A model generated the notes under the pieces. The model saw only the letters and a program-made list of their open reading frames with translations. It was not told the DNA's origin and searched no databases. From the NCBI RefSeq assembly GCF_001592305.1, contig NZ_BCWR01000022.1:1-64000 (forward strand): 64,000 nucleotides of DNA, in the 5' to 3' direction. Source of the stretch: Hydrogenophaga taeniospiralis CCUG 15921. Lineage in GTDB: Bacteria; Pseudomonadota; Gammaproteobacteria; Burkholderiales; Burkholderiaceae_C. How positions within the stretch are numbered: the first letter of the stretch is position 1; the number at the start of each line of letters is the position of its first letter. Position numbers and translations under genes: made by a program. Below, piece by piece: positions 56,351 to 64,000 of this stretch.

Positions 56351-58944
56351 GCACGGCTCCCGGCAGCGGCTCCAACCCCTGCCTTGCGGGGCAGGCGCAG
56401 GCGCTGCAGGCCCATGACCAGCAACAGCAGTGCCAGCGCTGGCAGGAACAGCCATTCCTTGGCCGGGCGCTCGGCCGGCACCTCGGCGGACACGATGCGA
56501 AAGCCCTGTTCGATACCCAGCTTCTCGGCCGCGCTGCCGAACTTCACCCCCGAGATCAACAGCTCATCCCCCTGCGCAACCACGCTCACGCCAGCGCTGG
56601 CCAGCCGCTCGCGGGCGGATGCGGGCGCTCCCAGCGGCAGCAGCACGCCTTTGCGAACGTCATCGCCGTTGAGGTTGGTCCCTTCGATCCAGAGGCGCTT
56701 GGCCGCGTTGGCGGGCGCCTCTTCGATCAGGCGGCTCATCTGCGCCGCCGGCACCTCGTTGTAGGGCGGGTAGACCATGTCCCACCAGTAGCCGGGGCGG
56801 AACAGGGTGAATGTGATGAGCAGCAGCGCTGCGGTTTCGTACCAGCGCGAACGAACCAGGAAATGGCCCTGTGTGGCGGCGGCGAACACCAGCATGGCCA
56901 CGGTGGCGCTGACCACCGTGAGGATCAGGTGGAACGGCCCGGTCAACCCCATCAGCAGCAACTGGGTGTTGAAGATGAAGAGAAAGGGCAGGATGGCCGT
57001 GCGCATGCTGTAGGCGAAGGCCGTGATGCCGGTCTTGATGGGGTCGGCGCGCGCGATGGCGGCGGCCGCGAACGAGGCCAGCCCCACGGGCGGCGTCACG
57101 TCGGCCATGAGGCCGAAATAGAACACGAACAGGTGAACGGCGATCAGCGGCACGATCAGGCCGCTCTGCGCGCCCAGCTCCACCACGACCGGGGCCATCA
57201 GCGTGGAGACCACGATGTAGTTGGCCGTGGTGGGCAGCCCCATGCCCAGGATCAGGCTGATGAGTGCCACCAGCACCAGCATGAGCATGAGGTTGCCGCC
57301 CGAGAGCAGTTCCACCAGTTCGGTCATGACCAGGCCCACGCCGGTGAGCGACACCGTGCCCACGATGATGCCAGCCGCGGCCGTGGCCACCCCGATGCCG
57401 ATCATGTTGCGAGCGCCCGTGGCCAGGCCGTCGATCAGGTCGGCAAAACCCTGCCGGGTCGCCTGCGCCAGACCACCATGCCCGCGGAACGCGGCGGAGA
57501 TGGGCTTTTGCGTGAGCATCACGAAGATCATGAACAGCGTGGCCCAGAAGGCCGAAAGACCGGGCGACATCTGTTCGACCATCAGGCACCAGATCAGCAC
57601 CACCACCGCCAGCAGGTAGTGCAGGCCCGACTTCACGGTGGGGGCGGTCTCGGGCAGTTCGAACACTGGGGCGTTCGGGTCGTCGAGTTCCAGCACCGGC
57701 TGCCTCGCCCCGAACCACAACAGGCCCACGTAAGCGGCCAGTAGGCCCGCCCCCACGATCCAGATCGCGGCGTCGCCGGCCACGGACTTGATCCAGCCGA
57801 TGCCCCAGTACACCGCGCCCGAGAGCGCCAGGAAGCCGGCGACCGTGAGAGCGAAGGCCAGCAGCCGTGACCCATGGGTGCCCGGGTTGCGCCGCGGCAG
57901 GCCGACCATGTTGGCCTTGAGCGCTTCCAGGTGCACGATGTACAGCAGTGCGATGTAGGAAATGATGGCCGGCAGGAAGGCGTGCTTCATGACCTCGATG
58001 TAGGGAATGCCCACGTACTCCACCATCAGGAAGGCGGCCGCCCCCATCACTGGCGGCATGATCTGGCCGTTGACCGAGCTCGACACCTCCACCGCGCCGG
58101 CCTGGTCGGCGCGGTAGCCCACCCGCTTCATGAGCGGAATGGTGAAGGTCCCGGTGGTCACCACGTTGGCGATTGACGAGCCCGAGATGATGCCGGTGGC
58201 TGCCGAGGACAGCACCGCCGCCTTGGCGGGCCCGCCCCGCATGTGGCCCAGCAGCGCAAAGGCCGACTTGATGAAATAGTTGCCCGCCCCCGCCTTGTCC
58301 AGCAGCGCGCCGAACAGTACGAACAGGAAGATGAAGCTGCTGGACACGCCCAGCGCCACGCCGAACACACCCTCGGTGGTCAGCCACTGGTGGCTCATGG
58401 CGCGGTTCAGCGAGAAGCCCCGGTGCGCGATCATGTCGGGCATGTAGGGCCCGCCAAAGGTGTAGATCAGGAACACCAGCGCCACGATCACCATGGGCAG
58501 CCCCAGCACGCGCCGCGTGGCTTCGAGCAGTAGCGCCATGCCCACCGCGGCGGTGATGACGTCCATCTGGGTCGGCTGGCCGGGCCGGGTCGCGAGCTCG
58601 CTGTAGAACAGGAACAGATAGGACGCGCAGAACGCCCCCACGAAAGCCAGCGCCCAGTCGATCAGCGGCACATGGTCCCGCGGCGAACGCCTGAACGCCG
58701 GATAGGCCATGTAGGACAGGAAAACCGCGAACGCGAGGTGGATGGCGCGGGTCTCGGTGTCGTTGAACACCAGGACACCCAGGCTGAACGGCAGCGGCGA
58801 GGCGATCCAGAGCTGGAACAGCGACCAGGCCAGCGCCAGGTACAACAGCAGGCGGCTCACCCAGGGGCCGGGTGCGCGGCCGCCCGTGTCGGTGTCGGCC
58901 ACCAGCTGGTTGACGTCCACATCGGGGGCGGTGGGTGTGTTCAT
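56347..58944 (-). CDS. TRAP transporter permease, fused 4TM/12TM with DUF3394-type tail
   Basis: 865 residues, about 16 membrane helices. The TRAP large-subunit motifs ATGIISGSSIANVVTTGTFT and LGMGLPTTANYIVVSTLMAP are clear. After the last helix comes a soluble PDZ-like region (about 740-845, GVKFGSAAEKLGIEQGFRIV) of the DUF3394 type, and one further helix. ATG at 58944 has GGAGG upstream. Works with the TAXI binding protein upstream; the imported substrate is probably a dicarboxylate or amino acid. Confidence 0.88.
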   Translation of the reverse strand: MNTPTAPDVDVNQLVADTDTGGRAPGPWVSRLLLYLALAWSLFQLWIASPLPFSLGVLVFNDTETRAIHLAFAVFLSYMAYPAFRRSPRDHVPLIDWALAFVGAFCASYLFLFYSELATRPGQPTQMDVITAAVGMALLLEATRRVLGLPMVIVALVFLIYTFGGPYMPDMIAHRGFSLNRAMSHQWLTTEGVFGVALGVSSSFIFLFVLFGALLDKAGAGNYFIKSAFALLGHMRGGPAKAAVLSSAATGIISGSSIANVVTTGTFTIPLMKRVGYRADQAGAVEVSSSVNGQIMPPVMGAAAFLMVEYVGIPYIEVMKHAFLPAIISYIALLYIVHLEALKANMVGLPRRNPGTHGSRLLAFALTVAGFLALSGAVYWGIGWIKSVAGDAAIWIVGAGLLAAYVGLLWFGARQPVLELDDPNAPVFELPETAPTVKSGLHYLLAVVVLIWCLMVEQMSPGLSAFWATLFMIFVMLTQKPISAAFRGHGGLAQATRQGFADLIDGLATGARNMIGIGVATAAAGIIVGTVSLTGVGLVMTELVELLSGGNLMLMLVLVALISLILGMGLPTTANYIVVSTLMAPVVVELGAQSGLIVPLIAVHLFVFYFGLMADVTPPVGLASFAAAAIARADPIKTGITAFAYSMRTAILPFLFIFNTQLLLMGLTGPFHLILTVVSATVAMLVFAAATQGHFLVRSRWYETAALLLITFTLFRPGYWWDMVYPPYNEVPAAQMSRLIEEAPANAAKRLWIEGTNLNGDDVRKGVLLPLGAPASARERLASAGVSVVAQGDELLISGVKFGSAAEKLGIEQGFRIVSAEVPAERPAKEWLFLPALALLLLVMGLQRLRLPRKAGVGAAAGSRA

Positions 58945-58974
58945 GGGTTCCTCCACTGTCGATGGATGGCGACA

Positions 58975-59006
58975 CCAAAGAACGCTGACGTGTCAGCGTT
59001 CTTTGG
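58975..59006. repeat. Perfect 15-bp inverted repeat between TRAP genes
   Basis: 58975-58989 pairs with 58992-59006 around a two-base centre. It lies between the TAXI gene and the permease. It lacks a long T-run, so it is a weak terminator or a mRNA-stabilising hairpin that would raise binding-protein level. Confidence 0.65.
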
Positions 59007-59046
59007 CGCGCGTCAGCTGCTCAAGACCTCGGCCCTCGGGCGGGCC

Positions 59047-60033
59047 TCACATCCAGCCTTTTTCCTTGTAGTACTTCACCGCACCGGGGTGCAGCGGAGC
59101 CGACAGGCCATCCTTGATCATGCTTTTGGGATCGAGCGCGACGAAGGCGGGGTGCAGCTTCTTGAACTCCTCGAAGTTCTCGAACACGGCCTTGACCAGT
59201 TCGTACACCGCCGCATCAGGCACCTTGGACGAGGTCACGAACGAGGCGAGCACGCCGTAGGTGGGCGTCGGGTTCGGGTGTCCGGCGTACAGGCCGCCGG
59301 GAATGTTGACCTTGGCGTAGTAGCTGTTGGCCTTGACCAGTTTGTCCACAGCCGGGCCGGTCAGGGGCACCAGCTTGGCGCCGCAGGTGGTGATCGGGTC
59401 CTGGATGTTGGCGCTGGGGTGGCCCACACCGTAGAAGAAGGCGTCGATCTTGTTGTCGCACAGGGCGGCGCCGTGTTCGTCGGCCTTGAGCTCGGCGGCC
59501 AGGCCGAAGTCGGAGGTCTTCCAGCCCATGGCGGTGAGCAGTTCGTCCATGGCCGCGCGGGTGCCCGAGCCGGGGTTGCCGATGTTGAAGCGCTTGCCCT
59601 TCAGATCGTCGAACTTGGCGATGTTGGCTTCCTTGCGCGAGAGCACGGTAAAGGGCTCGGGGTGGATGGAGAACACCGCGCGCAGGTCGGTGTGTTTGCC
59701 GTCTTTCTCGAACTGCTTGGTGCCGTTGAAGGCGTTGTACTGCACGTCCGACTGCGACACGCCGAAGTCGAGCTCACCGGCTTTGATGGTGTTGATGTTC
59801 ACCACGGAGCCGCCCGTGGATTCCACCGAGCAGCGAAAGCCGTGTTTGGCGCGGTCCTTGTTGACCAGGCGGCAGATGGCGCCGCCAGCCGCGTAGTACA
59901 CGCCGGTCACGCCGCCGGTGCCGATGGTCATGAACTTCTGCTGGGCGTGCACGGCACCCAGGGGGGCCGACAGCGCCATGGCGACGGCCACGAGCGAGAG
60001 ACGGGATGCGGGGAATGTCAGACGGGTTTGCAT
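59047..60033 (-). CDS. TAXI-family TRAP transporter solute-binding protein
   Basis: 328 residues. Signal peptide MQTRLTFPASRLSLVAVAMA..VHAQ, then the TAXI core FMTIGTGGVTGVYYAAGGAICRLVN and STGGSVVNINTIKAGELDFG. These proteins deliver ligands, often glutamate-like or dicarboxylic acids, to fused TRAP permeases. The ligand here is unknown. First gene of the TAXI-TRAP-racemase operon. Confidence 0.9.
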   Translation of the reverse strand: MQTRLTFPASRLSLVAVAMALSAPLGAVHAQQKFMTIGTGGVTGVYYAAGGAICRLVNKDRAKHGFRCSVESTGGSVVNINTIKAGELDFGVSQSDVQYNAFNGTKQFEKDGKHTDLRAVFSIHPEPFTVLSRKEANIAKFDDLKGKRFNIGNPGSGTRAAMDELLTAMGWKTSDFGLAAELKADEHGAALCDNKIDAFFYGVGHPSANIQDPITTCGAKLVPLTGPAVDKLVKANSYYAKVNIPGGLYAGHPNPTPTYGVLASFVTSSKVPDAAVYELVKAVFENFEEFKKLHPAFVALDPKSMIKDGLSAPLHPGAVKYYKEKGWM

Positions 60034-60213
60034 GCGGACTCCTTGGGTGATGAAACAAAAAAAGGCTTGTGGCCCAGGTGGATGTCCCGACCGGTTCGGA
60101 TCACCGGGCGGAAGGACTCGCGACGAACAAAGACAAAGGCTGCCCCGGCGGGCACAGCGTACCCATCGGGTTTAACCATGGTGGAAGCAATGCCGATGGT
60201 TCACCCATCCGGC

Positions 60214-61602
60214 TCATCGGGCAAGGGCCGCGGCACCGCAGCCCGCCACGGCCCGGTCCAGCGCCGCGCGCAGGCGCTCGACGATCTCGCCCAGATCGGC
60301 CTCGCTGGCAATGAACGGGGGCGCCAGCAGGATGTGGTCGCCGCAGCGGCCGTCCACCGTGCCGCCCATGGGGTAGACCATCAGGCCACCGGCCATGGCC
60401 TCGCTCTTGACCCGCGCATGCAAGCGGAGCGCGGGATCGAACCAGCGCTTCGAGCCGCGTTCGGCCACCAGTTCGAGGCCCCAGAACAGGCCACGCCCGC
60501 GGATGTCGCCCACCTGCGGATGCCCGGCGAAAGCCTGTTGCAGCAAGGCCTGCAGCGCCGCCCCGCGCTCGCGCACTTGCGCGAGCAGGCCGTCGCGCTG
60601 GATCACGCGCTGCACCGCCAGCGCCGCGGCGCAGGCCACCGCATGGCCGAGGTAGGTGTGCCCATGCTGAAACAGCCCGCTTCCCTGGCGAAAGGCCCCC
60701 ACCACCCTGCCCTGCGCCAGCACCGCGCCAATCGGCTGGTAGCCGCCGCCCAGGCCTTTGGCGATGGTCATCAGATCGGGCACCACGCCCTCCTGCTCAC
60801 AGGCGTGCAGCGTGCCGGTGCGGCCCATGCCGCACATCACCTCGTCCAGGATCAGCAGGATGCCGTGGCGGTCGCAGAGTTCACGCACCCCCTTGAAATA
60901 ACCCGGCACCGCCGTGAGCACGCCGGCCGTGGCACCACCCACGGTCTCGGCCACGAAGGCCATCACGTTCTGCGGCCCCAGGCGTTCGATGGCCTCGGAC
61001 AACTCGGCCACCAGGCGCTGGCCGTACTGCTCGGCGCTCTCATCAGCTCGCCGGTCGCGGTACTCGTAGCACGGCGCCACGTGCGTCACGTCGATCAGCA
61101 GCGGCTGGAACTGCTCGCGCCGCCAGGCGTTGCCACCCACGGCCAGCGCGCCCAGGGTGTTGCCGTGGTAGCTCTGGCGCCGGGCGATGAAGTGGCGGCG
61201 CTGGGGTTGGCCGATCTCCACGAAATACTGGCGCGCCATCTTCAGCGCCGCCTCCACCGCCTCGGAGCCGCCGCTCACGAAATACACATGGCTCATGCCG
61301 GCGGGCGCGGTGTCGATCAGCAGGTCGGCCAGTTCCTCGGCCACCCCGGTGGTGAAGAAGCTGGTGTGGGCGTAGGTCAGGCGATCGATCTGCGCGTGCA
61401 TCGCCGCCCGCACCTCGGGATGGCCATGGCCCAGGCAAGAGACGGCCGCGCCGCCGCATGCGTCCAGGTAGGTCTTGCCGCTGGCGTCGGTGAGCGTCAT
61501 ACCCTGGCCGCTCACCGCCACGGGCAGGCCGTGGCGCAATTGGCGGTGGAACACATGGGTGGCGTCCTGCGCCACGGTGGCGGGAGATGAGAGCGTGTTC
61601 AT
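60214..61602 (-). CDS. Class III (PLP) aminotransferase
   Basis: 462 residues, class III fold. PLP Lys in MTIAKGLGGGYQPIGAV, cofactor motifs VYFVSGGSEAVEAALKMAR, ILDEVMCGMGRTG. Related to omega-amino acid/acetylornithine-type transaminases; GMTLTDASGKTYLDACGG is the usual start. It lies 180 bp upstream of the TAXI gene on the same strand and 42 bp downstream of the RpiR regulator. Likely acts on the compound brought in by the TRAP system; the amino donor cannot be told. Confidence 0.85.
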   Translation of the reverse strand: MNTLSSPATVAQDATHVFHRQLRHGLPVAVSGQGMTLTDASGKTYLDACGGAAVSCLGHGHPEVRAAMHAQIDRLTYAHTSFFTTGVAEELADLLIDTAPAGMSHVYFVSGGSEAVEAALKMARQYFVEIGQPQRRHFIARRQSYHGNTLGALAVGGNAWRREQFQPLLIDVTHVAPCYEYRDRRADESAEQYGQRLVAELSEAIERLGPQNVMAFVAETVGGATAGVLTAVPGYFKGVRELCDRHGILLILDEVMCGMGRTGTLHACEQEGVVPDLMTIAKGLGGGYQPIGAVLAQGRVVGAFRQGSGLFQHGHTYLGHAVACAAALAVQRVIQRDGLLAQVRERGAALQALLQQAFAGHPQVGDIRGRGLFWGLELVAERGSKRWFDPALRLHARVKSEAMAGGLMVYPMGGTVDGRCGDHILLAPPFIASEADLGEIVERLRAALDRAVAGCGAAALAR

Positions 61603-61644
61603 GACATAGTGGCCGTGTGCTGGAAAAGACGGTGCTGAAGAGCT

Positions 61645-62535
61645 TCAGGCGGTCGCCCGGCCCATGGCGGGAGGCGATGGTCGAACCGGCTTGTCCCAGT
61701 AGACGTGGGCCGCCTGCAACTGCTGCTGGCGCGCCGCCAGGCGCTGCACGACGGCGTCGCCACCCTGCTGCGCCACCGCGTCCATCAAGGCCTCGGCCAG
61801 CGCCTGGGCGCCGGTCATGGAATGGAAAAACGCGGGCGACGCGGTGTCGAACAGCAGGGTCTGCGTGGCCGCCCGCGCCAGCGGCGACAGGGCGCTGTCG
61901 GTCAGCGCCAGCACCGGCACCCCGCTGGCCTGGGCGTGCAGCACCGCATCCACCGTCAGCACCGTGTAGGGCGCCTGGCTCACGGCCACCAGCAGATCAT
62001 CGGCACCGAGCGCGGCCAGCCGGTCGGCCCAGGCACCGCCCGGGTCGGTCGCCAGCTGGGTGCCTGGGCGCAGCCAGTCGCAGGTGTAGTGCAGGTGGTA
62101 GGCGATGCCGAAACTGGCACGCAACCCCAGGAACAGCACGTGGCGCGCCCGCAGGATGCGCGCCGCCGCGTCCAGCAGGTGGCCCGCCGGGTTGCGTTCG
62201 CCGATGGACGCCACGTTGGCCCGCTGCGCCCGGGCCAGCGGGCTGGCCGCAGCATCGGCGCCACCGGGTTCCACCGGCGCCTGGGCGCGCGACACCGAGC
62301 GCGCGAACGCCGCCATGGCCGGGCGGCGCATGGCCTCGAAGCCATCGAGCCCGAGCGCCTGGGCCAGGCGCGTCATGGTGGCGGGCGACACGTTCGCCGC
62401 CTGGGCCGACTGCCGCATCGACTGCAGCCCCAGCTCGGCCGGGTGTTTGCGCACCCAGCGCGCCGCGCGCTGCAGTTCGGGGCTCAGGGCGTCAAAGCGT
62501 TGGTCCAGCAGGTGGGTGAGCTGGCGGTATGGCAT
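61645..62535 (-). CDS. MurR/RpiR-family transcriptional regulator
   Basis: 296 residues: an N-terminal HTH_6 domain (about 1-75, with SAQAANVSPATMTRLAQALGLDGFEAMR) and a C-terminal SIS domain (about 110-270, HVLFLGLRASFGIAYHLHYTC and LLVAVSQAPYTVLTVDAVL). SIS domains usually bind phosphosugars, but related RpiR proteins control amino-acid catabolism too. Upstream of its gene lie two near-identical repeats, so it is probably autoregulated and controls the aminotransferase and TRAP genes. Confidence 0.85.
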   Translation of the reverse strand: MPYRQLTHLLDQRFDALSPELQRAARWVRKHPAELGLQSMRQSAQAANVSPATMTRLAQALGLDGFEAMRRPAMAAFARSVSRAQAPVEPGGADAAASPLARAQRANVASIGERNPAGHLLDAAARILRARHVLFLGLRASFGIAYHLHYTCDWLRPGTQLATDPGGAWADRLAALGADDLLVAVSQAPYTVLTVDAVLHAQASGVPVLALTDSALSPLARAATQTLLFDTASPAFFHSMTGAQALAEALMDAVAQQGGDAVVQRLAARQQQLQAAHVYWDKPVRPSPPAMGRATA

Positions 62536-62553
62536 GGGAAGGACGATGAATTT

Positions 62554-62597
62554 GAAACATTTGAATCATAAAAATGATAATGAAACAAATGAATCAT
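62554..62597. promoter_or_regulatory. Direct repeats upstream of the RpiR gene (candidate operator)
   Basis: GAAACATTTGAATCAT (62554-62569) and GAAACAAATGAATCAT (62582-62597) start 28 bp apart, with an ATCAT-AAAA-ATGAT palindrome (62565-62578) between. They lie 19 bp upstream of the regulator start, so they could bind RpiR itself. Confidence 0.6.
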
Positions 62598-62619
62598 GTC
62601 CATCCCTTGATCTCCGGCC

Positions 62620-62661
62620 CCCCAAAAAAACCCGCCATGCCTCCCGAGAAGCATGGCGGGT
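62620..62661 (-). terminator. Terminator after the RND permease gene
   Basis: An 11-bp stem ACCCGCCATGC/GCATGGCGGGT (62630-62640 with 62651-62661) followed by seven T on the minus strand. Confidence 0.85.
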
Positions 62662-62685
62662 CCAGAACCTCGGCCGCAGCGCTGC

Positions 62686-64000
62686 TCAGGCCGGGCGGGG
62701 TTCTTCGCGCCGGACGCGGAACCAGGCCGCGTACATCGCCGGCAGCGCCAGCAGAGTGAGCACGGTCGCCACGATCAGGCCACCCATGATGGCCACCGCC
62801 ATCGGGCCCCAGAACACGCTGCGCGAGAGCGGGATCATGGCCAGCACGGCGGCGGCCGCGGTCAGCACGATGGGGCGCGCGCGACGCACGGCGGCCTCCA
62901 CGATCGCGTCCCAGGCCGGCACGCCACGCGCGCGGTCCTGCTCGATCTGGTCGATCAGGATCACCGAGTTGCGCTGGATCATGCCCATGAGCGCGATCAC
63001 GCCGAGCAGGGCCACGAAGCCGAACGGCCGGCCCAGCAGCAGCAGCGCGCCGGCCACGCCGGCCATGCCCAGCGGGCCGGTCAGGAACACCAGCAACGAG
63101 CGACTGAAGCTCTGCAGCTGCAGCATCAGCAGCGTGAAGGTGATGAACAGCATGATGGGAATGCCGGCGGCGATCGACGACGAACCCTTGCTGCTTTCCT
63201 CCACCGCGCCGGCCACCTCCACGCGGTAGCCGTTCAGGCCCCGCTGGGTCCAGCCCTCGCCGATCTGCTTGAGCTGCGGCAGCAGCTCGGCCGTGACGGT
63301 GGCCCCCTGCAGGCCTTCGACCACGTCGCTCTGCACCGTGATGGCGAAGTCGCGGTTTTCGCGCCAGATCACGCCGGGCTCCCAGCCAAACACCGGGCGC
63401 GCGATCTGCAGCAGCGGAATGCTCTTGCCGCTGGCCGTGGGCAGGTAGGCGTTGCCCAGGCTGGTGATGGCGTCGCGCTCGTGCAGCGGCTGGCGCAGCA
63501 CGATGTCGATCAACTTGTCGCCATCGCGGTACTGGCCCACCGTGCTGCCACTGAGGATGGTGCGCGAGGCCTGCGCGATGGACTCGCTGGACACCCCGAG
63601 CGCGCGCGCCTTGGCCTGGTCCACGTCCAGACGCAGCACTTTGACCGACTCGTTCCAGTTGTCGTTCACGCCCCGGGTGTGCGGGTTGTCGCGCAGCGCC
63701 TGCTTGACCTCGTCGGCCAGGCCACGCAGCACCGCCGGGTCGTCGCCGACCACGCGGAACTGCACCGGGTACGGCACCGGGGGCCCGTTGGGCAGCAGCT
63801 TGACGCGTCCGCGCACCTCGGGGAATTCGGTCGCCAGCAGGGCCGGCAGGGCCTGGCGCAGGCGCTCGCGCGTCTTCAGGTCCTGCGGCAATACGATGAG
63901 CTGGGACACATTGGTCTGCGGGAAGGTCTGGTCCAGCGGCAGGTAAAAGCGCGGCACACCCGATCCCACCCAGGTGCTCACGCTCTTGACACCGGGCTCG
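62686..64000 (-). CDS. RND efflux permease, C-terminal part only
   Basis: Open frame of at least 437 residues that runs off the right edge; the N-terminal half is missing from the window. The last membrane block reads LITFTLLMLQLQSFSRSLLVFLTGPLG and GVIALMGMIQRNSVILIDQIEQDRARG, as in AcrB/MexB-type pumps of the HAE1 or heavy-metal group. The porter domain loops are upstream. The GTG at 63981 is internal, since EPGVKSVSTW continues upstream in frame. Substrate unknown. Confidence 0.85.
   Translation of the reverse strand, partial: EPGVKSVSTWVGSGVPRFYLPLDQTFPQTNVSQLIVLPQDLKTRERLRQALPALLATEFPEVRGRVKLLPNGPPVPYPVQFRVVGDDPAVLRGLADEVKQALRDNPHTRGVNDNWNESVKVLRLDVDQAKARALGVSSESIAQASRTILSGSTVGQYRDGDKLIDIVLRQPLHERDAITSLGNAYLPTASGKSIPLLQIARPVFGWEPGVIWRENRDFAITVQSDVVEGLQGATVTAELLPQLKQIGEGWTQRGLNGYRVEVAGAVEESSKGSSSIAAGIPIMLFITFTLLMLQLQSFSRSLLVFLTGPLGMAGVAGALLLLGRPFGFVALLGVIALMGMIQRNSVILIDQIEQDRARGVPAWDAIVEAAVRRARPIVLTAAAAVLAMIPLSRSVFWGPMAVAIMGGLIVATVLTLLALPAMYAAWFRVRREEPRPA

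Noticed and set aside
58672..61590. Antisense ORF of 972 codons under the TRAP and aminotransferase genes
   Set aside because: His/Gln/Arg-rich shadow of three real genes; no domain and it crosses their boundaries.

Overview
The window reads as a high-GC betaproteobacterial chromosome of the order Burkholderiales, most likely Comamonadaceae (Hydrogenophaga/Acidovorax-like). This rests on the gene order thrS-infC-rpmI-rplT-pheS-pheT-ihfA-merR-tRNA-Pro, the tig-clpP-clpX-lon block, a cbb3 oxidase cluster with hemN and fnr, a box-type benzoate locus and the general style of the proteins. No phage, insertion sequence, CRISPR array or rRNA was seen. Coding is dense and the composition looks uniform, so this is mostly core chromosome with a few accessory metabolic islands.

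Layout. 1-1.6 kb: the start of boxC (minus) faces a DUF4863 protein and an alpha/beta hydrolase (plus); between them lie three exact TGCA-N6-TGCA sites placed on two recognisable promoters, the expected target of a BoxR/BzdR-type regulator. 1.7-5.4 kb: a flavoprotein-SelD fusion followed by two small transferases of the families named rSAM/selenodomain-associated transferase 2 and 1. 5.5-10.1 kb: a YnjBCD-like ABC importer and an APH-like kinase on the opposite strand. 10.2-18.5 kb: the translation operon, with a proposed 13-residue leader peptide plus terminator before thrS, a second terminator before pheS, and a non-AUG (ATA) start for infC. 18.5-20.3 kb: isocitrate lyase with a 380-bp upstream region full of palindromes.

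20.3-32 kb: a microaerobic respiration cluster: TauE/SafE-like protein, hemN, fnr, two small membrane proteins, ccoG, ccoPQON, ccoS, ccoI and a universal stress protein. Three FNR boxes (one perfect) lie before hemN/fnr, before ccoN and between ccoI and usp. 32-37 kb: a malonyl-CoA synthetase broken by one extra base, an enoyl-CoA hydratase, lgt and ilvD. 37-46.6 kb: central metabolism including two divergent isozyme pairs (ilvD/short DHAD; fumC/class I fumarase), acs, a small cytochrome c and murI. 46.6-55.6 kb: an MFS protein, a conserved unknown, a tRNA cluster with a duplicated tRNA-Gly-terminator unit, lon, clpX, clpP, tig and tRNA-Leu.

55.7-62.6 kb: a self-contained uptake and catabolic locus: TAXI-type TRAP binding protein, fused TRAP permease, an Asp/Glu-racemase-family protein translationally coupled to it, a class III aminotransferase and an RpiR-type regulator with repeated upstream sites. 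The window ends inside an RND efflux permease. The best candidate for an undescribed system is the SelD-fusion/two-transferase operon; the thrS leader and the TRAP-racemase-aminotransferase locus come next.
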